Source of the DNA: Gemmatimonadota bacterium
Lineage (GTDB): Bacteria > Gemmatimonadota > Gemmatimonadetes > Gemmatimonadales > GWC2-71-9
Reading direction: 5' to 3'
Assembly: GCA_016874005.1 (NCBI GenBank)
Contig: VGVQ01000011.1
Span: forward strand, 1 to 64,000
DNA length: 64,000 bases
Shown: in pieces, positions 39,407-47,937 of the stretch
Layout: the number at the start of each line of letters is the position of its first letter
How positions within the stretch are numbered: the first letter of the stretch is position 1
Program-made: the position numbers and the translations under genes
The notes under the pieces: generated by a model
Told to the model about the DNA's origin: nothing
What the model saw: the letters and a program-made list of their open reading frames with translations, nothing else
The model's database searches: none

Positions 39407-41130
39407 CGGGCCGGAAGCCAGCGGGCGAGTACCCGCGCCAGGTCGTCTTGTTGCACCGGCTTGCTGATGTAGTCGTTCATCCCCGCGGCCAGACAGCGGT
39501 CCCGATCGCTCGCTAGCGCGGCGGCCGTCATCGCGACGATGGGAATGTCCCCGAAGGACTGGCGGTCGGCCCGAATCGCGCGGGTCGCGTCGTAACCATC
39601 CATCGTCGGCATCTGGCAGTCCATCAAGACGAGATCGAACCGTTCCCGGCCAAGGACCGCGACCGCCTCGGCGCCGTCTTGCGCCACCGCGACGTCGAGC
39701 CCGAGCCGCTCAAGCATCCACACCGCGATCTTCTGGTTGGCCGGGTAATCCTCGGCCAAGAGCACTCGACCGCTCAAGCTGGTGGGAGCCGCCGCGGCGA
39801 TCACCGGGTCCTCGGGCTGCGCCGCCGGCACCGTGAAGGGGAGCCGAATCGTGAAGACGCTGCCCTGGCCAACCTCGCTGGCCACCGCGATCGATCCACC
39901 CATCAGTTCGACCAGCTGGCGGGAGATCGTCAGGCCAAGCCCGGTTCCACCGTATCGGCGGGTGGTCGAGGTGTCGGCCTGGGTGAACTTCTCGAAGACC
40001 AGAGCCACCTTGTCCTTGGGGATCCCGATGCCGGTGTCGCGTACGGTAAACACCACCGACGAATCGACCGCGACGGCATGGACCATGACGAAGCCCTGGT
40101 CGGTGAACTTGATGGCGTTGTCGATCAGGTTGGTGAGCACCTGACGGAGCCGCCCGGGGTCGCCCACGATCGTGGGAGGCACGGTGGGTTCGATCTTGAG
40201 GTGCAGTCGAATCTGCTTCTGCTCCGCTTTGGCACCGAGCAAGGTGACGACGTGGCACAGCGTTTCCGGGAGATCGAAGGCGATCGACTCGACCCGGAGT
40301 TTCCCGGCCTCGAGTTTCGAGAAGTCGAGGATGTCGTTGATGATGGTCAGCAGGTCGCGACCGGAACTCGCGATGGTGCCGGCCAGGGCCCGCTGCTCCT
40401 CGCCCAGGGCGGTGTCGAGGAGCATCGCGGTGGTGCCGAGCACGGCGTTCATCGGGGTCCGGATTTCGTGGCTCATGTTGGCCAGGAACTCGGACTTCGC
40501 CTGGGCGGCCCGAAAGGCGGCGTCGCGGGCCTGCCGCAGTTCCGCGGTCCGTTGCTCGATCGCCGCCTCGAGGCCTTTGTTGGCCCGGCGCAGCTCGGCG
40601 TGGAGCTGCTCCGATCGGACGTTGGCGGCGCAACTGGCCAGGACGATCGACACCAGCTTCTGGCACCCGTCCGGGACGAAAGGTGCCCGCTCCGGAATCG
40701 TCCCGAGGAACATCCCGACCGGGCCGCTCCGGGTCCCTAACGCGTGGAGCAGCGCGGTGCCGCCGATCGGACCGCCAGGCACCAGGACCACGTGATTGGT
40801 CTGGAGCGCCCAGGCAAAGACGCCCGTCTTGATGTGCGCCTCGATCTCCTCGCGAAGCGCCACCGTCGCCTCCGGGGGGTCGCACCAGGCCAGCGGAAAG
40901 TCGGCGGCCTCCGGGTCGACCAGAAAGAAGGCGGCCCGATCGATGGGACAGATCCTCGCCACGGCGTGACCGACCTGGGCCAAGAGGTCGGTCTGGCTAT
41001 CGGAATCGGTACCAGGGGTCACGATCCCGACCGTGCTGACCACGTCGAGGGCGTCGAGCAGCCATCGATTCATGCTCCGGGCCGCCTGGTCGACGCCGCC
41101 GGCGGCTGGCGCGTCGAGTTCGCTGGTCAC
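39403..41130 (-). CDS. Hybrid sensor histidine kinase with receiver domain
   Basis: A 575-residue soluble hybrid kinase. A GAF-like N-terminal sensor (about 20-170) is followed by a coiled coil, HisKA with [10 protein letters not shown] (His near 218), HATPase (about 320-440; [23 protein letters not shown]) and a C-terminal receiver with the phospho-accepting Asp near 502 in [15 protein letters not shown]. The start is GTG 41130, one base after the HDOD stop and preceded by AGGAG; the longer open frame upstream lies inside the HDOD gene in another frame. No Hpt or output domain is present, so phosphate must pass to a partner elsewhere. Confidence 0.9.
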   Translation of the reverse strand: MTSELDAPAAGGVDQAARSMNRWLLDALDVVSTVGIVTPGTDSDSQTDLLAQVGHAVARICPIDRAAFFLVDPEAADFPLAWCDPPEATVALREEIEAHIKTGVFAWALQTNHVVLVPGGPIGGTALLHALGTRSGPVGMFLGTIPERAPFVPDGCQKLVSIVLASCAANVRSEQLHAELRRANKGLEAAIEQRTAELRQARDAAFRAAQAKSEFLANMSHEIRTPMNAVLGTTAMLLDTALGEEQRALAGTIASSGRDLLTIINDILDFSKLEAGKLRVESIAFDLPETLCHVVTLLGAKAEQKQIRLHLKIEPTVPPTIVGDPGRLRQVLTNLIDNAIKFTDQGFVMVHAVAVDSSVVFTVRDTGIGIPKDKVALVFEKFTQADTSTTRRYGGTGLGLTISRQLVELMGGSIAVASEVGQGSVFTIRLPFTVPAAQPEDPVIAAAAPTSLSGRVLLAEDYPANQKIAVWMLERLGLDVAVAQDGAEAVAVLGRERFDLVLMDCQMPTMDGYDATRAIRADRQSFGDIPIVAMTAAALASDRDRCLAAGMNDYISKPVQQDDLARVLARWLPAR

Positions 41131-41131
41131 C

Positions 41132-41995
41132 TCAGGTCTCCTGGCCCATGATGGCGGTGACCGCGTGATCGAATTGCATCTCGGTCTGGCGGAGCAGACC
41201 CGGCACCGCGCTGGAGGGGATATCGAGGCTGTTCCAGGTCTCCGGGTCGAACGGCGGCACGTTGGCCTCGCCGCTGGAGCCGAGCCCAAGTCCGTTGGCG
41301 AAGACGTCGGCACTGTGCACCACGGCGGCTTCGAGGGGAAAGCGGCCCGCCAGCCGGGGGGCGTGGTGCCAGGCCGCCGCGTCGATCAACATGCCGGGCA
41401 GGCGCCAGCGCTCCAGGAGCGCGGCGCCGACCGCCCCGTGGTGGAAGCCGAAGACTTCCTGCTCGACCTCGAACAGCGGCCGGCCGGTTTGGCGCGACGC
41501 TCGCAGCGCCCTGGCCGCATCGGAGGCCGCCTTGGTGAACATGATCGGCCGGCCAATGTCGTGGAGCAGGCCGGCCACGAAGAACCGCTCCACGTTGGCC
41601 TCGCGCCGGTGGGCCGCGAGTTGGCGGGCGGCGAGACCGCAGGCGATGCTGTGCCGCCAGAACGAATCCATGTCGGCGAGGTCCCCCGGCACGTTGGCGA
41701 ACAGCCGGATGAAGGCGGTCCCGATGGCCAGATCGCGAAGCTGGGTCATCCCGACGATGCTGATGGCCTGCGAAACGGTGTCGATCCGCGACGGGAATCC
41801 GTAGATCGGGCTGTTGACCAGCCGGAGGAGTCGGGCGGTCAGTCCGGGGTCCTCGGAGATCACCTTCCCGACATCGGCTGCCGAGCTGAGGGGGTGGTCC
41901 ATGACCAGGATCAGTCGCTGATGGAGGGTCTGGACCGTTCCGACCTCGATGGCACCGCGAATCAGGTCTTCCGGACGCCGCGGCGCGGTGATCAT
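41132..41995 (-). CDS. HDOD domain protein
   Basis: A 287-residue regulatory protein. An HDOD domain (a modified HD phosphohydrolase fold) fills about 15-220. It retains LLHDIGRP near 147 and a later WHH, which suggests some metal-site residues remain. HDOD proteins act in signalling, often with kinases and chemotaxis or cyclic-di-GMP systems, with no agreed catalytic activity. The start ATG 41995 overlaps the previous small gene by 4 nt, and the hybrid kinase follows 1 nt after the stop. Confidence 0.88.
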   Translation of the reverse strand: MITAPRRPEDLIRGAIEVGTVQTLHQRLILVMDHPLSSAADVGKVISEDPGLTARLLRLVNSPIYGFPSRIDTVSQAISIVGMTQLRDLAIGTAFIRLFANVPGDLADMDSFWRHSIACGLAARQLAAHRREANVERFFVAGLLHDIGRPIMFTKAASDAARALRASRQTGRPLFEVEQEVFGFHHGAVGAALLERWRLPGMLIDAAAWHHAPRLAGRFPLEAAVVHSADVFANGLGLGSSGEANVPPFDPETWNSLDIPSSAVPGLLRQTEMQFDHAVTAIMGQET

Positions 41996-42318
41996 GCCTT
42001 CACCGCCTTCGAGCGGACCGCGTAGCGGAACAGCTCCGCGATCACCGGGTGGGCCAGGTCCACCGCCCTGAGCCGGGGCTCGAGCTGCGCGGTCGCCGCG
42101 GCAATACGGACCGGATCGTCGGCGAGCGACTCCGAGACGTCCGGTCCCTCGTCCGCCTCGATCTCGACCTCGGCGATTCCCCACATCTGGCAGTAGCGGA
42201 TGTGCTTCTCGGTGAGCGCGGTCCCTTTGGGCAGGAGCAAGCGACCCGCGCCATCCACGATTTCGGCGGAGAGCACCATCTCGGGTCTCAACTGCTCTTG
42301 GGTGACGCGTTTGCCCAT
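41992..42318 (-). CDS. Small protein of the HDOD/hybrid-kinase unit, unknown function
   Basis: 108 residues, beginning MGKRVTQEQLRPEMVLSAEI. The first 50 residues (MVLSAEIVDGAGRLLLPKGTALTEKHIRYCQMWGIAEVEIE) resemble the short beta-rich module found in front of HD-GYP and some HDOD domains, in which a metabolite-handling role is suspected. The rest is helical. It overlaps the HDOD gene by 4 nt and likely works with it. Confidence 0.7.
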   Translation of the reverse strand: MGKRVTQEQLRPEMVLSAEIVDGAGRLLLPKGTALTEKHIRYCQMWGIAEVEIEADEGPDVSESLADDPVRIAAATAQLEPRLRAVDLAHPVIAELFRYAVRSKAVKA

Positions 42319-42404
42319 TGGGTTACCCCTCGCTGTTCGCTTGGGGTATCGGAGTCCCGCCGGACGACTTGAGTTCCCCCGGTCCTGGCCGATGCTGGTT
42401 GGCG

Positions 42405-42737
42405 ATGGAGTATCGCTTCGACCGGGCTTACTACCGGATCGTCTATCCGCTCTTCTTGCGGCCCAGTCTTCAGGTGGGTGACCACCAATACCCGGTGGCC
42501 GACCTATCGGAAGGCGGGATTCACCTGTTGGTATCCCCGCCGGACGCGCTGGCGGTGGGCGATTCGGTCGCCGGGTCGCTCCGGCTGCCAGGTGAGGAGC
42601 GGGTTCTCGCTATCGCGGCGGCGGTGGTTCGAGTCGACGGCTGCCACGTCGGCCTCCGGTTTCTCCAGGGAGTGCCCTTCGCCCTGATCCTCGATCAGCA
42701 GCGTCTCCTTCAGCAACGGGTGCTCGGGCTTCGCTGA
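42405..42737 (+). CDS. PilZ domain protein
   Basis: A 110-residue single-domain protein from ATG 42405 (MEYRFDRAYYRIVYP). The core reads VADLSEGGIHLL and later VVRVDGCHVGLRF, the DLSxxG and hydrophobic-strand pattern of PilZ. The Arg pair normally found as RxxxR is represented by RAYYR (residues 7-11), so cyclic-di-GMP binding is plausible. It is divergent from the HDOD unit, and both may belong to one signalling pathway. The product is too short to be more than an adaptor. Confidence 0.75.
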   Translation: MEYRFDRAYYRIVYPLFLRPSLQVGDHQYPVADLSEGGIHLLVSPPDALAVGDSVAGSLRLPGEERVLAIAAAVVRVDGCHVGLRFLQGVPFALILDQQRLLQQRVLGLR

Positions 42738-42915
42738 GGCCGGTGTCAGCAAAACGGACGTTCGGGTTGGGCGGTGCAGAAGCTTGCGGTTTGGCGCGGC
42801 GCACCGCCGCCGGGTGCCCCGTTTGCTCATCGGACGGATCGACCCACCCCGCCTGGTCCGGTCGGGGCCCGCCTTATGCGCCGCGGTATCGAGGTCACTC
42901 GCAAGGCAACCTGGC

Positions 42916-43380
42916 GTGAACGTTGACCCGATCCCGCAGAACCTGATAGCCGTCCACGATCTCCTCGTGGAAACGGTGACGATCGCCAATGAACCCAGTC
43001 AACGGTTCCATTGGGGTGCGGCCGTATTCCCGCGGACCGGCCGGTTCGATGCCCCGGTGTTCGGTGTCGTCACCTGTGGTGGGGAATCCACAACGCTGAC
43101 CTACCGACTCCTCCAGTCGCTGATGGATCTTCCGGTCTATGTGAGCGGGAGGGTGCCGGCGACGATCCGCGACGGAATGGCCTTCGGACCGCGTCGAACG
43201 GCCCCCCCGCCGGCCCTGATGGATCAACCAGTTTTACACATCATGCTGACCTGCTGCATCGGTTCGACCACCGACGATCTCGACCGGACCATGCCGCTCG
43301 AGTCGACCGTGTTCGCCGGCGATCTCAAGTCGCCGATCATCCTCCTGACCGAGGGTCGTCCGGACGGCTGGCCCCGCTAG
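42916..43380 (+). CDS. Unrecognised protein, about 154 residues
   Basis: From GTG 42916 (NVDPIPQNLIAVHDLLVETVTIANEPSQRFHWGAAVFP...) the frame gives 154 residues with balanced composition and codon use like its neighbours. AAGG lies 9 nt upstream. The frame is open for 44 more codons, but that part is Arg-rich and unlikely. No domain is recognised, though two nearby cysteines (HIMLTCCIG) and a repeated VFxGxxxC pattern stand out. No signal peptide or membrane segment is seen. It converges on the M20 peptidase gene. Confidence 0.6.
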   Translation: MNVDPIPQNLIAVHDLLVETVTIANEPSQRFHWGAAVFPRTGRFDAPVFGVVTCGGESTTLTYRLLQSLMDLPVYVSGRVPATIRDGMAFGPRRTAPPPALMDQPVLHIMLTCCIGSTTDDLDRTMPLESTVFAGDLKSPIILLTEGRPDGWPR

Positions 43381-43387
43381 TCGGGTT

Positions 43388-44620
43388 TCACCGCCTGGCC
43401 GTGATTCTCACCGCGAGCAGCAGGGCCCATTGGGGGCCGAGGTAGCCGCGGTCGCCATCGTCGTACCACTCCCCGAGGGAGTGGGCGCCGTCGCCAGTTC
43501 CGCCCCCATCGATTGCCAACGCCGGGATCCCTAGGCCAATGGGGACGTTGGCGTCGGTGCTGCCGGCGCCGGTCTTCGGGGCCGGAATGCCGAGCTCGGC
43601 GGCCGCCGCGACTGCCTCGCGGACGATCCAGGCCGAATCGGGTTGGCTGCCGGCTGGACGCCGGCCGAGGACTTCGATCTCGGCGGCCAAGGAGATATTC
43701 GACTTGGGCCAGCGGGCCCGCTCGGCCTCGACGGCCCTGTCTACCGCCCGATGAAAGGCGCTGTCCACCCGAGCGAGGGCGGCGGCGGACTCCGATCGAA
43801 GGTCCACCTGCATGGTCGCCGAACCGGTGATCGAATTGACCGAGGTCCCGCCCGCGACCACCCCGACGTTGAAAATGGTCCGCGGGGCCTCCGGGACGTC
43901 GAGATCGGCGATGGTAGCGATGGCCCGTCCCATCGCGTGCATCGGATTGGGCATCCCGAAGTCGCCGTAGCTGTGGCCGCCGGGACCGCGGAAGGTGACC
44001 CGGTAGCGGTTGCTCCCGACCGCGCGGCTGACCATCCCGAGGCCGATCCCGTCGACCGAGATGAAGGCGTCGATCGGGCCGGCAGATTTCGCTTCGAACA
44101 AGTGCTTGGTGCCGCGGAGATTCCCCAGTCCCTCCTCCCCGACGTTGCCGACGAAGACGAGGTCGCCGGCGGTGGCGACCCGGGCGAGCGCGATCGCCCG
44201 GGCCACCGCCAATAGGACCGCCAGGCCGCGGCAATCGTCCCCGATGCCCGGGCCAGCGAGCTTGGTTCCGGTGCGTCGGACCCGGACGTCAGTCCCCTCG
44301 GGGAACACCGTGTCCAAATGGGCGGCGAGGACCAGGCGGCGTCCGCCGCCGGAGCCGGCCCGGGTGGCAATGACGTTGCCGACGGCGTCGATCGTGGCGC
44401 GGTAGCCTAACGCTTCGAACCGGCTGGCGTACTCGGCCGCCCGGGCCTGCTCTTGGAATGGCGGCGCCGGGATCTCGCACAGGGAGACCTGCTGCTCCAG
44501 GGTCCAGGCGTTGTCCCGTTGGAGGGTGGCCAGGGCCAGGGCGACCGCGGGGTGGTTCGACTGGGCCGCGGCGCCCGGGGCCGTGGCCATGACCGCGGCG
44601 GCCAGCGCGATCGCTCTCAC
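43388..44620 (-). CDS. Secreted M20 family metallopeptidase
   Basis: A 410-residue exported zinc peptidase. GTG 44620 opens a signal peptide (AIALAAAVMATAPGAAAQ) and overlaps the RidA-type stop as GTGA. Metal-site residues are His101 and Asp103 in AAHLDTVF, Asp128 in GIGDDC, and the glutamates in NVGEEGLGN, with a late histidine in GAHSLGEWY. A dimerisation domain sits between about 230 and 330 (GPGGHSYGDFG). It resembles tripeptidase or acetylornithine-deacetylase-type M20 enzymes. The substrate is unknown; secretion favours peptide scavenging. Confidence 0.88.
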   Translation of the reverse strand: MRAIALAAAVMATAPGAAAQSNHPAVALALATLQRDNAWTLEQQVSLCEIPAPPFQEQARAAEYASRFEALGYRATIDAVGNVIATRAGSGGGRRLVLAAHLDTVFPEGTDVRVRRTGTKLAGPGIGDDCRGLAVLLAVARAIALARVATAGDLVFVGNVGEEGLGNLRGTKHLFEAKSAGPIDAFISVDGIGLGMVSRAVGSNRYRVTFRGPGGHSYGDFGMPNPMHAMGRAIATIADLDVPEAPRTIFNVGVVAGGTSVNSITGSATMQVDLRSESAAALARVDSAFHRAVDRAVEAERARWPKSNISLAAEIEVLGRRPAGSQPDSAWIVREAVAAAAELGIPAPKTGAGSTDANVPIGLGIPALAIDGGGTGDGAHSLGEWYDDGDRGYLGPQWALLLAVRITARR

Positions 44621-45078
44621 CGGCGCCGCCCGGTCCGGCCGGACCGTTTCCGAGGGGCGGGTTTGCTGGCGCGCTTGGCGCGGACGGGCTTGGCCGGCAG
44701 GGTCGCGATGCACTGGATCTCGATCCCGGTTCCGTGGTGCAGTGGCGACACCGGGACGATGGCCCGGGTGGGTCGATGCTCGCCCATGATCCGGGCGTAG
44801 GTCTGGTTGACGGCTCCCCAGTCCTCGATCCGGGCAATGAAGATGGTCATCTGGACGGCCCGGGCGAGGGAACTGCCCGCCGCCTCGAGGATCCGACCGG
44901 TGTTGGCCAGGGCCAAGGCGGTCTGTTCCTCGATCGTCCCGGTGTTGGGAGTCCCGGTCGTCAAATCGGAGGGCAGCTGGCCGGAGACGAACACGAACCC
45001 GTTGGCGATGATGGCCTGGGAGTAGTGGCCGACGGGACGCACGGTGCCCGGCGCGTGAATGGGAGTGATGGCGCTCAT
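44617..45078 (-). CDS. RidA (YjgF/YER057c) family protein with a basic tail
   Basis: A 153-residue RidA-type protein. Family members hydrolyse reactive enamine/imine products of PLP enzymes. The motif order is GHYSQAIIANGFVFVSGQLPSD near the start and an ending like IEIQCIATLP; the classic Arg appears in HRPTRAIVPVSPL. The last 25 residues are an unusual Lys/Arg/Pro tail that may bind nucleic acid or membrane. The PLP enzyme gene just upstream makes an enamine-scavenging partnership plausible. Confidence 0.88.
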   Translation of the reverse strand: MSAITPIHAPGTVRPVGHYSQAIIANGFVFVSGQLPSDLTTGTPNTGTIEEQTALALANTGRILEAAGSSLARAVQMTIFIARIEDWGAVNQTYARIMGEHRPTRAIVPVSPLHHGTGIEIQCIATLPAKPVRAKRASKPAPRKRSGRTGRRR

Positions 45079-45104
45079 GAGTCCTGGTTAGGTGTCATAT
45101 GTAG

Positions 45105-46268
45105 TTATGCCGGTTGCCGCTCGGATGCCCGGGCCAAGGCCTCGATGAGCCGGTCGACGTCGGCGAGGTCGTTGTAGACGTGGGGGGTGATCCGGAGGAA
45201 CTGGCCCCCGCGAATGCTGATCGACACCCGTTCGGCGACCAGCCGGGCCGAGAGATCCGCCGGTAGCCCGCCGGCCATCCGCAGCCCAAGGTAATGGCGG
45301 GCGCGGCGCTCGGTAGGGACCGCGGCGTACCCCAGCTCGCCGGCCCGCTCGGCGATGAGGTCGGTCAACCGTCCGGTCGTGTCGGCGATGTCGGCCACCC
45401 CCCACTCGAGGATTTGCTCGATGGCGGCCACCGCGCCCGGCAGGAGGGTGAAGTTGGCCGCTTCGCCCATGTCGAACCGCCGAGCCCCGGGTTGAAAGGC
45501 CTCGGGGTAGTCGGTCAGCGCCGAGAAGTTCTCCGAGCCGGCCCGCCCGAACCAGTGGTGCTCCAGCGGCGTTCCCTGGTGCCAACGCGGTGCCGCGTAG
45601 AGGAACCCGATGCTGTAGGGGCCCATCAGGCACTTGTAGCTCGCCGCCACCAGGAAGTCCGGGGCAACCGCGCCGAAATCCAGCGGTGCGGCGCCGAGCG
45701 ACTGGGTCAAGTCGAGGACCAAGGCTCCCCCAACGGCGTCGAGGCCGCGGCGGATGGCGGCGAGATCGAGCTGGGCCCCGTCGAACCAGTGATTGTGGGG
45801 CAACACCGCGCAGGCGGTGGTCCCGTCGATCGCCGCCAGCACGGCGCCGGTCCAATCGTGATCCCCGGGGCGGGGCACGGTGCAGAGAGCCGCCCCGGCG
45901 GATCGGGCCCGATCGCGCCAGGTCAGGATCGAGGAGGGGAACTCCTCCTGAAGCACGATGACCTGCTGCCCGGCTCGGAGCGGGACGTTGCGGGCCGCCA
46001 CGGCCATCCCGTAGCTCGCGGCCGGCACGATCGCCACGTCGTCGGCCGACGCCGGGGCGCCGAGCAACCGGGCGAAGGCGGCCCGACCGCGATCCGCCAG
46101 CTCGAAGAAGTATCGGGGATCGATCTCCCAGGGACGGCGTTTCAGCTCCAGTCCGGCTTGGCAAGCCCGAAGCACCCGGTGCGACAACGGGGACATGTAG
46201 GCGCAATTGAGATAGGCCACATCGGGCGGGATGTCGAACTGGTCTCGTTGGCAGGGAATCACGGCCAT
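45105..46268 (-). CDS. Class V aminotransferase-fold PLP enzyme
   Basis: A 387-residue PLP enzyme with the opening AYLNCAYMSPLSHRVL (19-34), the phosphate-binding ASYGMAVAARN (84-93), a DLTQSLGA motif (186-193) and the PLP lysine at 212 in ASYKCLMGPY. It resembles isopenicillin-N-epimerase or kynureninase-like members of the group, not SufS or IscS: the persulfide cysteine loop is absent. It is 27 nt upstream of the RidA-type gene in the same orientation. The substrate is not predictable. Confidence 0.85.
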   Translation of the reverse strand: MAVIPCQRDQFDIPPDVAYLNCAYMSPLSHRVLRACQAGLELKRRPWEIDPRYFFELADRGRAAFARLLGAPASADDVAIVPAASYGMAVAARNVPLRAGQQVIVLQEEFPSSILTWRDRARSAGAALCTVPRPGDHDWTGAVLAAIDGTTACAVLPHNHWFDGAQLDLAAIRRGLDAVGGALVLDLTQSLGAAPLDFGAVAPDFLVAASYKCLMGPYSIGFLYAAPRWHQGTPLEHHWFGRAGSENFSALTDYPEAFQPGARRFDMGEAANFTLLPGAVAAIEQILEWGVADIADTTGRLTDLIAERAGELGYAAVPTERRARHYLGLRMAGGLPADLSARLVAERVSISIRGGQFLRITPHVYNDLADVDRLIEALARASERQPA

Positions 46269-46408
46269 GGTCGGATTCTACCGCGCCCGATCCAGGCTGA
46301 CCACTGCCCGGCCTCCATCCGGGAGAGTTCGTTCGCCCACGGTCGCCGTCCTCGCGGTAGATTTGAGGCGAATCGTTCGAGTCGACACCAACCGTTTCGA
46401 GGCGACGG

Positions 46409-47914
46409 ATGCGCTTGTGGCTAGCGGGGATCGTGGCGGCGGTCGGGGTGTCGACCCTCCACGGTCAGGGGCTCGACCGCGCGGTCGCGGAGTTCGACCA
46501 GTACGCCGCCAAGGCGGCCCGGGACTGGGGGGCGGTCGGGCTCGGCGTCGCGGTCGTCAAGGATGGTCGCACCGTCTTCGCCAAGGGGTACGGGGTCCGG
46601 ATCCTGGGCCAATCGGACCCGGTCGACCCGGAGACCATGTTCGCGATCGGCTCGACCACCAAAGCGATCACCGCGGCCGCGATCGGGATCCTGGTGGACG
46701 AGGGCAAGGTCCGCTGGGATGACCCGGTGATCAAACACCTGCCTTGGTTCATGTTGGCGGACCCGGTGCTGACCCGCGAAATCACCGTCAGAGACCTGCT
46801 GACCCACCGAGCGGGGCTGGCCAACGGCGACGTCCTCTGGTATCGGACCGACCTCACGCCGGCCGAGATTCTCCGCCGGGCCAGGTTCATCCCGGTGGCT
46901 TACTCTCCCCGGTCGAGTTTCATCTACCAGAACGTGATGTATGCCGCGGCGGGCGCGGTGGTGGCGGCCGCGAGCGGGATGTCGTGGGAGCGGTTCGTGG
47001 AGACCCGGATCTTTTTCCCCCTGGGCATGAAGCGCACGGTGCCGACGCTCGGGGCCACGGCGGGCCTTCCCAACGTGGCCGCGCCGCACCAGCGGGTTGA
47101 CGGAGCGGTCCGGGTCATCGAGAACGCTTCGGTCGATCCGGTGGCCGCCGCCGGGTCGGCCTGGTCGAGCGTGTCGGATATGGCCAAGTGGATGGGCTTT
47201 CTCCTCGACTCCGCCCGGGTCGGCGGCCAACGGCTCCTGACGCAGTCGACCTGGGCGGAGCTGTTCCGCCCCCAGGCGTTAGTGCCGGCGGCTGGGTTCT
47301 ATCCCACTCAGCAACTGACGGCGCCGCGCTGGATGAGCTACGGCCTCGGGTGGTTCCAGCACGACTATCGCGGCCGGATGCTCCAGTTCCACACCGGCAG
47401 CATCGATGGGATGGTGGCGATCATCGGACTGATTCCCGAGCTCGGGGTCGGCGTATACCTGTTGGGCAACCTCGATCATGTCGAGGTCCGCCACGCCCTG
47501 CTCTATCGGGCCCTCGACGTCTTCGGGTTCGGAGGGCCGGGCCGCGACTGGAGCGCGGACCTGGCCGCCATCTACCGAAACATCGAGGCCCGCGGCGACA
47601 GTGTCCGGGCGGCCGGTCGGCGGGGCCGGCGGACCGATACCCGCCCGTCACTGCCGCCCAGCGGGTATGCCGGCTGGTACGCCGACTCCCTGGCCGGCAA
47701 AGTCGAGGTCCGGGTCGAGGGTGGTGCCTTGCGTCTGGTGAAGAGCTCGGAACTCGCCGCCGACCTCCAGCACTGGCATTTGGATACCTTCGAGGCCCGG
47801 TGGAGTAAACCGTGGGTCGATCCCGACTTGGTCACTTTCCTGATTGGCCCGAACGCGACCGTCGATGCGCTGCAGCTCGGCGGTCGCCGTCTGGGCCGGG
47901 TGCGAGAACGATGA
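46409..47914 (+). CDS. Secreted beta-lactamase-fold serine hydrolase (class C/PBP4* type)
   Basis: A 501-residue exported protein. The signal peptide (LWLAGIVAAVGVSTLHGQ) ends near residue 20. The SxxK nucleophile is Ser82/Lys85 in GSTTKAIT, a Tyr-x-Asn-like YQN is near 171, and the H/KxG-like HTGS is near 330. An added C-terminal domain of about 110 residues (GYAGWYADSLAGKVEVR) fits the DUF3471-type lipocalin-like tail of PBP4* enzymes. It may cleave D-amino-acid peptides. GAGG lies 8-10 nt before the ATG. It begins the run of genes that ends with the enoyl-CoA hydratase. Confidence 0.88.
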   Translation: MRLWLAGIVAAVGVSTLHGQGLDRAVAEFDQYAAKAARDWGAVGLGVAVVKDGRTVFAKGYGVRILGQSDPVDPETMFAIGSTTKAITAAAIGILVDEGKVRWDDPVIKHLPWFMLADPVLTREITVRDLLTHRAGLANGDVLWYRTDLTPAEILRRARFIPVAYSPRSSFIYQNVMYAAAGAVVAAASGMSWERFVETRIFFPLGMKRTVPTLGATAGLPNVAAPHQRVDGAVRVIENASVDPVAAAGSAWSSVSDMAKWMGFLLDSARVGGQRLLTQSTWAELFRPQALVPAAGFYPTQQLTAPRWMSYGLGWFQHDYRGRMLQFHTGSIDGMVAIIGLIPELGVGVYLLGNLDHVEVRHALLYRALDVFGFGGPGRDWSADLAAIYRNIEARGDSVRAAGRRGRRTDTRPSLPPSGYAGWYADSLAGKVEVRVEGGALRLVKSSELAADLQHWHLDTFEARWSKPWVDPDLVTFLIGPNATVDALQLGGRRLGRVRER

Positions 47915-47937
47915 ACGGAAACGTCGAGGTGAACTTC

